A stretch of DNA of 8,880 nucleotides from an uncultured Bacteroidota bacterium (lineage in GTDB: Bacteria; Bacteroidota; Bacteroidia; UKL13-3), in contig CAIVPY010000354.1 in the NCBI GenBank assembly GCA_903907885.1, positions 1-8,880 on the forward strand, in the 5' to 3' direction. The translations under genes and the position numbers were made by a program. The notes beneath the pieces are model-generated. The model had not been told where the DNA came from and made no database searches. It saw nothing but the letters and a program-made list of their open reading frames with translations. Of the stretch, positions 1 to 4,884 are shown piece after piece. Numbering within the stretch: position 1 is the first letter of the stretch; each line of letters begins with the position of its first letter.

Positions 1-1
1 T

Positions 2-274
2 AAAAGTTCGATTGTAGCTTTGAAAAATGTAAGTCGCGACTATCCTGAAGTGGCACAAAAGGAAGAAATTGACTTTTTGGTTGTGAAATCTTATTATTTG
101 CTCGCGGATCATAGTATTGCAGAAAAACAAAAACAGAGATACAATGATACCATAGATGCTTTTTACGAATTTGCTGACTTATATACAGAAAGTAGTAAGT
201 ATTATAATGATGCTAAATTGATAAAAGTAAAAGCTGAGCAAGCATTAAAAAAATTAGAAAACAATAAATCATAA
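2..274 (+). CDS. bamD: BamD-like outer-membrane assembly lipoprotein, C-terminal part (5' end outside window)
   Basis: This is the 3' end of a gene whose reading frame is open to the left edge; the first complete codon is at position 2 and 90 residues are visible. The N-terminal lipobox and first TPR repeats lie outside the window. The visible part is helical and TPR-like, with segments such as YPEVAQKEEIDFLVVKSYY and DAFYEFADLYTESSKYYNDA that match the closing repeats of Bacteroidota BamD (YfiO family). BamD is an inner-leaflet outer-membrane lipoprotein of the BAM complex, which folds beta-barrel proteins. The TTG at 20-22 is an internal codon and should not be taken as a start. The position directly upstream of rpoZ and coaBC, with an 8-nt gap, is the usual order in the phylum and supports the call. 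Without the N-terminus, another TPR lipoprotein cannot be fully excluded. Confidence 0.85.
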   Translation, partial: KSSIVALKNVSRDYPEVAQKEEIDFLVVKSYYLLADHSIAEKQKQRYNDTIDAFYEFADLYTESSKYYNDAKLIKVKAEQALKKLENNKS

Positions 275-282
275 TATAAAAA

Positions 283-600
283 ATGAACAATTATCAAAAC
301 GTAACAAACACCACAATTGCTCGTAACTTGCGTAAGCTAGAAGAAGAAACTGGTAATATCTATGAGACAATTGCTATTATTTCCAAAAGAGCAAATCAAA
401 TTTCGGTTCAAATAAAAGAAGAGTTACACGAAAAATTAAACGAGTTTGATAACGATGGTGATACATTAGAAGAAGTATTTGAAAATCGTGAACAAATAGA
501 AATTTCTCAGTACTACGAAAGACTACCTAAGCCTAGCTTAATAGCTACTGAAGAGTATATTGAAGGTAAAATTTATTACCGTAATCCAGATAAAAAATAG
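283..600 (+). CDS. rpoZ: DNA-directed RNA polymerase omega subunit (Bacteroidota type)
   Basis: A complete 105-residue protein of the RpoZ/Rpb6 family in the form found in Bacteroidota. Omega helps fold and hold the beta' subunit in RNA polymerase. Recognisable blocks are TGNIYETIAIISKRANQIS (about residues 23-41), the acidic stretch LEEVFENREQIEIS (about 62-75), and the C-terminal YERLPKPSLIATEEYIEGKIYYRNP, which closely follows the phylum's typical sequence. It lies 8 nt after the bamD stop and 26 nt before coaBC, so co-transcription is likely. The ATG at 283 gives the family's usual length. No Shine-Dalgarno motif is visible; the leader is A-rich, as is usual in this phylum. Confidence 0.93.
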   Translation: MNNYQNVTNTTIARNLRKLEEETGNIYETIAIISKRANQISVQIKEELHEKLNEFDNDGDTLEEVFENREQIEISQYYERLPKPSLIATEEYIEGKIYYRNPDKK

Positions 601-626
601 CACTCTATAGCTTTTAATTTAGCTTT

Positions 627-1844
627 ATGCTAAAAAACAAGAAAATAATACTTGGTATAACAGCAAGCATAGCCGCATATAAAGCGGCTTTTCTTGTTAG
701 GTTACTCGTAAAACGAGGGGCCGAAGTAAAAGTAATTTTGACGGATGCTGCCAAAGATTTTATAACACCATTAACTTTAGCTACCCTTTCAAAAAACAAG
801 GTATATACTAAATTTAGTGAGGAGAAAAGTGGAGAATGGCATAACCATGTAGAACTTGGGTTGTGGGCTGATATAATGCTTATTGCTCCTGCTAGTGCTA
901 ATACAATTGGAAAAATGGCAAATGGCATATGTGACAATTTGCTTTTAGCGAGTTATTTGTCAGCTAGATGCCCTGTTATGATTGCCCCAGCTATGGACTT
1001 GGATATGTATGTGCACCCAAGTATAACTAAAAATATTAATACACTCAGAGGTTTTGGCAATATTGTTATTGATGCTGAAGAGGGAGAGTTAGCAAGTGGT
1101 TTGTTGGGTAAAGGTCGTATGGCAGAACCTGAAAATATAGTAACTTACCTAGAAAATTATTTTTCAAAGAAGCAAATTCTAAAGGGCAAAAGAATTCTTA
1201 TAACTGCAGGACCTACCTTAGAAAATATTGACCCCGTTAGGTTTATAGGAAACTATTCAACCGGTAAAATGGGTTTTGCCATAGCTTCAGTTTGTGCTGA
1301 TGCTGGAGCTGAGGTGATATTGGTGAGTGGCCCTAGTCATCAAAAAATAATTCATAAAAATGTAAAAAGAATTGATGTTAGAAGTGCTGAGCAGATGTAT
1401 GAAATTTGCAACAAGTATTTTGAAACATGCGATTCAGCTATCATGTGTGCTGCTGTTGCTGATTATACTCCTGAAATTATTTCAGAACATAAAATAAAAA
1501 AAACTGAGGCTGAATTAAGCATTAAGTTGAAAAAGACAGTTGATATTTTAAAACATTTAGGAAAATCTAAAAACAACAAACAAGTTGTAATAGGATTTGC
1601 TCTTGAAACCAAAGACGGAGAAACAAATGCATTAGAAAAGTTGGAAAGTAAAAATGCAGATATGATTGTATTAAACTCATTGCAGGATGAAGGTAGTGGT
1701 TTTGGAACCGATACAAATAAAGTTAGTGTTTTTGTGTCAGGTGATGATAAAATTGAATTTCCTTTACTCAGTAAGCAACAAGTGGCTCAAAATATCGTTA
1801 GTAAAATGCTTGACTTAATTGAGAAAAAAAACTATAATTCATGA
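627..1844 (+). CDS. coaBC: Bifunctional phosphopantothenoylcysteine decarboxylase / phosphopantothenate–cysteine ligase
   Basis: This 405-residue cytoplasmic enzyme carries out two coenzyme A steps: CoaB joins 4'-phosphopantothenate to cysteine using CTP, and CoaC decarboxylates the product with FMN. The N-terminal CoaC flavoprotein half (about 1-180) shows GITASIAAYKA (10-20), the catalytic-type histidine H74 in HVELGLWAD, APASANTIGKMANG (87-100) and the substrate motif PAMDLDMY (121-128). The C-terminal CoaB half shows ITAGPT (192-197), the key asparagine N209 in GNYSTGKMG, CAAVADY (274-280), KIKK (289-292) and GFALETKD (323-330). Length and start are typical for the family. One oddity is S157 in ELASGLLGKGRM, where E. 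coli Dfp has the catalytic C158; I recall the serine as common in Bacteroidota. It overlaps the next gene by 4 nt (ATGA). Confidence 0.96.
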   Translation: MLKNKKIILGITASIAAYKAAFLVRLLVKRGAEVKVILTDAAKDFITPLTLATLSKNKVYTKFSEEKSGEWHNHVELGLWADIMLIAPASANTIGKMANGICDNLLLASYLSARCPVMIAPAMDLDMYVHPSITKNINTLRGFGNIVIDAEEGELASGLLGKGRMAEPENIVTYLENYFSKKQILKGKRILITAGPTLENIDPVRFIGNYSTGKMGFAIASVCADAGAEVILVSGPSHQKIIHKNVKRIDVRSAEQMYEICNKYFETCDSAIMCAAVADYTPEIISEHKIKKTEAELSIKLKKTVDILKHLGKSKNNKQVVIGFALETKDGETNALEKLESKNADMIVLNSLQDEGSGFGTDTNKVSVFVSGDDKIEFPLLSKQQVAQNIVSKMLDLIEKKNYNS

Positions 1845-2752
1845 TAAAAAAGATTTTACTTCTGATACTTTCTTTTTGGTTATTTCTACCATTGTATGCT
1901 CAGCAGCAGCAAGATTTAAACGTTACCATAAAAGTAACAGATGTTCAAATTCAATTGACTGATAAAGCTGTTTTTAGGAAATTAGAAACCGACATAAAAC
2001 AGTTTTTTTCAAATATTAAATGGACTAACGATAAGATTACAAGCAATGAAAGTATTGAGTTTTACATTGAAATACAATTAAAAACATATAATCAACAAAC
2101 AGGCGAAATTACCGCAGGAGCTATTATACAAAGTCGCAGACCTATTTTTGCTTCAAATTACAATACAGTACTTTTTAGCTTTAATGACGATAACTTTGAG
2201 TTTAGTTATAACGAGCAACAAAGATTTGATTACAACGAAACATCTTATAATAATAATTTAATTTCGTTACTGTCATTTTATGCTAATTATATTGTTGGCT
2301 TAGACTACGACAGTTATGGATTGGAGGCTGGTACTCCCTATTTTAATAAAGCATTGCAAATTTTAAATCTTGCTCAGCAAGGGTCGGGTTCTTCAGGTTG
2401 GAAGGCATTTGGCAATACTCGAACTCGATACAACTTAATTGATAATATATTAAATGAGAGGTTCAAACCCTTGCGTATGGCTTATTATATTTACCATCGC
2501 AAAGGAATGGATCAGTTTTATAAAAACCCTGAAGGTGCTCGCAAACAAATTTTCTTAGCATTGGAACAAGTTCAAAAGGTATATAAAATATCGCCAAACA
2601 CTGTAATGTTACTTGTTTTTTTCGAATCAAAAAGCGATGAATTAGTAAACATTTATAAAGGAGCAAGCGAAATTGAAAAACCTAAAGCAATCGAACTTTT
2701 AAATGAAATAAATGTTGCAAACCTATCAAAGTACGAAAAAATACGAGGTTGA
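1841..2752 (+). CDS. DUF4835 family exported protein (probable T9SS-associated PorD)
   Basis: A 303-residue protein with a clear signal peptide: MIKK, a hydrophobic core, and likely cleavage after LYA at residue 20, leaving an N-terminal glutamine run. No lipobox cysteine is present, so a periplasmic location is inferred. The family-typical blocks of DUF4835 are present: the SRRPIFASNYNTVLFSFND region (98-116), ANYIVGLDYDSYGLEAGTPY (148-167), GWKAF (186-190), RYNLIDNILNERFKPLR (196-212) and YYIYHRKGMDQF (215-226). I recall this family being annotated as PorD, linked to type IX secretion, but I am less sure of its molecular role. Its ATG overlaps the coaBC stop by 4 nt, so translation is probably coupled. 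In many relatives recN follows; here it does not. Confidence 0.85.
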   Translation: MIKKILLLILSFWLFLPLYAQQQQDLNVTIKVTDVQIQLTDKAVFRKLETDIKQFFSNIKWTNDKITSNESIEFYIEIQLKTYNQQTGEITAGAIIQSRRPIFASNYNTVLFSFNDDNFEFSYNEQQRFDYNETSYNNNLISLLSFYANYIVGLDYDSYGLEAGTPYFNKALQILNLAQQGSGSSGWKAFGNTRTRYNLIDNILNERFKPLRMAYYIYHRKGMDQFYKNPEGARKQIFLALEQVQKVYKISPNTVMLLVFFESKSDELVNIYKGASEIEKPKAIELLNEINVANLSKYEKIRG

Positions 2753-2794
2753 TAGTTTGCTCGATAATTAATATACAATCTTAATAACATTTTT

Positions 2795-2825
2795 TTTGAT
2801 TAAGTATCCTAAGTTAATAATATTA
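2795..2825 (+). promoter_or_regulatory. Candidate Bacteroidota-type promoter before the oxygenase gene (weak)
   Basis: The 89-nt spacer 2753-2841 is almost pure A/T. It holds TTTG at 2795-2798, then 19 nt, then TAATATTA at 2818-2825. This partly fits the phylum's -33 TTTG / -7 TAnnTTTG pattern, but the second box lacks the TTTG end. The six-base arms CTTAAT (2780-2785) and ATTAAG (2799-2804) could form a weak hairpin after the DUF4835 gene. Base composition makes chance matches likely, so this is only a candidate. Confidence 0.22.
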
Positions 2826-2841
2826 AAATTAATAATACTGT

Positions 2842-3612
2842 ATGATAAATTTTGAGTTTATAGAAGCAAATAAAGAAAAGTATAGAAATGAATTTTTAAC
2901 AGCAATTCCATTTCCTGTTGTTGCAATTGATGGAATTTGCTATGAAAATAAAATTACTGAGTTATACAGTAATATTCCAGAAATAGAAACTGCAAGTGCT
3001 GATTATGTATTTGCTAAAAATAAATTTGAGAAATCGAAATTTTGGACAATGGGAGGATTATTCTCGGAATTATACGATGACTTAACTTCAAAAAGGTTTC
3101 AAGATTGGATTAAATATGTTACAAATGAAGAGGTGTTTATTGATCCTGATTTTTACGGAGGAGGCATACACCAAGGCAAAGCAAAGAGTTTCTTAGATAT
3201 GCATGCAGATTTTAACTATCACCCGTTGAAAGAAACTTGGTTTCGTAACCTTAATTTGTTACTATACTTAAACAAAGACTGGAAAAAGGAGCATGGTGGA
3301 GAATTGCGACTTGAGCATTCAGAAACTGGTGCTAAAACAGAAGTTGATGTCCCATTTAATAGATTAGCTATAATGCTATGTCGTGGTTATACATTGCATG
3401 GTTACGATCCTATTAGTTTTCCTGAGGGTAAATACCGAACTTCAATAGCAGCATATGCTTACAGTTTGCACGAGCACCCACAAGAAAGTGCTAGAACTAC
3501 AGTTTGGAAAGTAGAAAAAAGTAACCCTATTAAGTATATAATTTCTAAAATTTGGGTACCTGCTGTCAAATTAAAAAGTATATTTAGCAAAAGTAAAACT
3601 GCCGAACATTAG
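2842..3612 (+). CDS. 2-oxoglutarate/Fe(II)-dependent oxygenase family protein
   Basis: A 256-residue protein with no signal peptide, so probably cytoplasmic. It carries the double-stranded beta-helix signature of the 2OG-Fe(II) oxygenase superfamily in its prolyl-4-hydroxylase-like branch. The iron ligands would be H121 and D123 in DMHADFNYHP and H186 in YTLHGYDP. R199 in KYRTSIAAYAY is placed to bind the 2-oxoglutarate carboxylate. The strand RNLNLLLYLNKDWKKEHGGELRL (135-157) is typical of the fold. The C-terminal roughly 45 residues are basic and outside the core. The substrate cannot be read from the sequence: protein side chains, small molecules or envelope sugars are all possible. It is separated from the coaBC operon by 89 AT-rich bases, so it may have its own promoter. 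Its TAG overlaps the stop codon of the opposite-strand gene. Confidence 0.87.
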   Translation: MINFEFIEANKEKYRNEFLTAIPFPVVAIDGICYENKITELYSNIPEIETASADYVFAKNKFEKSKFWTMGGLFSELYDDLTSKRFQDWIKYVTNEEVFIDPDFYGGGIHQGKAKSFLDMHADFNYHPLKETWFRNLNLLLYLNKDWKKEHGGELRLEHSETGAKTEVDVPFNRLAIMLCRGYTLHGYDPISFPEGKYRTSIAAYAYSLHEHPQESARTTVWKVEKSNPIKYIISKIWVPAVKLKSIFSKSKTAEH

Positions 3613-3806
3613 TATTTTATTTCGTTAATTGCTTTTAAACAATTAAAACATAAACAATTTTTATATTTCTTGTTGATGAATTCAATAGCATTTGCACTTA
3701 AAGTTATTTTACTACAATGACAATTGATGATTTTATTTTCATTACAAATAAAAGTCTGATGACAGCATTCGCAGATTTTTGTTTGAGAATGTTTTTCTAA
3801 ATTCAT
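3609..3806 (-). CDS. Small cysteine-rich CWC-family-like protein
   Basis: A 65-residue protein with eight cysteines at 12, 14, 15, 21, 29, 31, 51 and 53, plus C56. The pattern CxxC-x5-C, then CxC, then CLCxxCL matches the cysteine-rich CWC family, a small probable metal-binding (zinc-ribbon-like) group of unknown function. The middle motif that gives the family its name is CHC (29-31) here rather than CWC. There is no signal peptide, so it is likely cytoplasmic. Its ATG shares one base with the stop of the secreted-protein gene upstream (TAATG), which suggests translational coupling. Its own stop overlaps the oxygenase stop on the other strand by 4 nt. The cysteine pattern makes it a real gene despite its size; the function is unknown. 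Confidence 0.8.
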   Translation of the reverse strand: MNLEKHSQTKICECCHQTFICNENKIINCHCSKITLSANAIEFINKKYKNCLCFNCLKAINEIKY

Positions 3807-4801
3807 TATTCTTTTACAATTATTTTCTGTTTAAATATTCCATCAAGACTTTCAAACATTAAAACATAAACCCCAATATTAGAAATATTATATATTAAAT
3901 CTTGTTGTCCTAGTTCTTTTTTAGTTTCGTAAACAAAACTTCCCATAAAATCACAAATTTTTAAAGTACCTTCATTTTGGTAATTGCCAAAGTTTAAATG
4001 AATATTTTCGTTAGAATTTACTGGGTTTTTAAAATTTGTCAAAAGGTTTAATTGTGGATTTTTGATACCTGTTGATTCAATCTGATGAATAACACCAATG
4101 GCGTCCAAATCAAAGCCAGAAGAAGCAAAAGGAGTTGGCCAAGGGTCGTTTATAGTGTAACCTCTTGAGTCTCGCTGAGCAAAATTATTATCTATACTTC
4201 CAACAACATCAATAATTCTAATATGTGTAATATGGTTAATATCAATATTAGATAAGGGAAGGAATTCGTCAAGGTCGAAAGGGGTTCCATAATTGGCAAT
4301 ATATTTACCAGCAAGATTGTGAATTTTACTAGCATCAATTCCAATTGTTTGATCAATTTGGTGCAATGTGTCAGTATTCGATGTTGCATTAAACCTCACA
4401 AAATGAATACCATCTGAACTCACTTCAACAAAGGCTAATTCTAAAAAGAATGAACTATTTCCAAAAGGGAAACCATTTTCGAAAACTGCAAAATCGTACC
4501 CTGGACCATTTTTGATAGCCTGATTAAAAGTGATAGTTGCGATCCCGCCATCACCCAAACTTACCACTCCATTTCCTGGCATACCCGCAACCATCTCTTC
4601 AGTTCCTGCATCTGTTTTACCTAATATGGTATCTGCTATATTCTGCCATCCTCTATTAACGCTACATGACTTAGCCCAATTAATAAATAAGCTACTGTCT
4701 TTGTTAATAGCTAAGCAGCCTGGATATCCAACTTGCGGGGCAAATTGAGCATTTGAATATGTTAAACAAAATGATACAAAAATTAGCAATTTATACTTCA
4801 T
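3806..4801 (-). CDS. Secreted T9SS type A sorting-domain protein with a conserved domain of unknown function
   Basis: A 331-residue exported protein. The signal peptide covers about residues 1-18 (cleavage near SNA|Q). The bulk (about 20-240) is a conserved beta-rich domain with many aspartates: VVSLGDGG (79-86), DFAVFENGF (103-111), FLELAFVEVSSDG (119-131), NLAGKY (162-167), GTPFDLDEF (172-180), IRIIDVVGSI (194-203), NDPWPTPF (218-225) and GFDLDAIGVI (229-238). I recognise this as a family of Bacteroidota cell-surface proteins but know no firm function. Some homologues, as I recall, lie near TonB-dependent cobalamin uptake genes; no such gene is seen here. The last 75 or so residues form a T9SS type A domain, with FKNPVN (257-262) as a degenerate NP motif and the closing IGVYVLMFE...QKIIVKE. 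It should be sent across the outer membrane by T9SS. Confidence 0.85.
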   Translation of the reverse strand: MKYKLLIFVSFCLTYSNAQFAPQVGYPGCLAINKDSSLFINWAKSCSVNRGWQNIADTILGKTDAGTEEMVAGMPGNGVVSLGDGGIATITFNQAIKNGPGYDFAVFENGFPFGNSSFFLELAFVEVSSDGIHFVRFNATSNTDTLHQIDQTIGIDASKIHNLAGKYIANYGTPFDLDEFLPLSNIDINHITHIRIIDVVGSIDNNFAQRDSRGYTINDPWPTPFASSGFDLDAIGVIHQIESTGIKNPQLNLLTNFKNPVNSNENIHLNFGNYQNEGTLKICDFMGSFVYETKKELGQQDLIYNISNIGVYVLMFESLDGIFKQKIIVKE

Positions 4802-4830
4802 AGATTATACAGAAAAGTTAATTAAAGAAC

Positions 4831-4873
4831 ATAAAAATACCCTAACAATTATATACTGTTAGGGTGTTTTTAT
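4831..4873 (-). terminator. Hairpin terminator of the M43 protease gene (nearly symmetric)
   Basis: A perfect 9-bp stem, ACCCTAACA (4839-4847) with TGTTAGGGT (4857-4865), encloses a 9-nt loop. A-T pairs and one G-T pair extend it outward to about 4831/4873. Read on the - strand it lies 12-20 nt beyond the protease stop and ends in a T-run, the form of an intrinsic terminator. The other side is also T-rich on the + strand, so it could work in both directions. It separates the protease transcript from the gene starting at 4801, which then needs its own promoter in the roughly 35 nt left; no clear one is visible. Confidence 0.85.
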
Positions 4874-4884
4874 TCTGAGATTTG

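Noticed and set aside
20..22. TTG as the start of the first gene
   Set aside because: The frame is open upstream to position 2 and the visible protein is only the C-terminal part of BamD, so this is an internal leucine codon.
614..937. 107-codon antisense reading frame over coaBC
   Set aside because: It lies wholly opposite the strongly conserved CoaC domain, has no recognisable family pattern, and is explained by the codon use of coaBC.
2463..2666. 67-codon - strand frame within the DUF4835 gene
   Set aside because: No conserved motif, and it sits opposite a conserved coding region.
3625..3646. Inverted repeat TTAATTG/CAATTAA as a terminator for the oxygenase gene
   Set aside because: The stem has only one G-C pair, no T-run follows on either strand, and it lies inside the coding end of the CWC gene. 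It is likely a product of AT-rich codons.
4802..4884. Cobalamin riboswitch upstream of the conserved surface protein
   Set aside because: I looked because of possible family links to B12 uptake. The 83-nt spacer is too short, holds a terminator, and shows no B12-box-like sequence.
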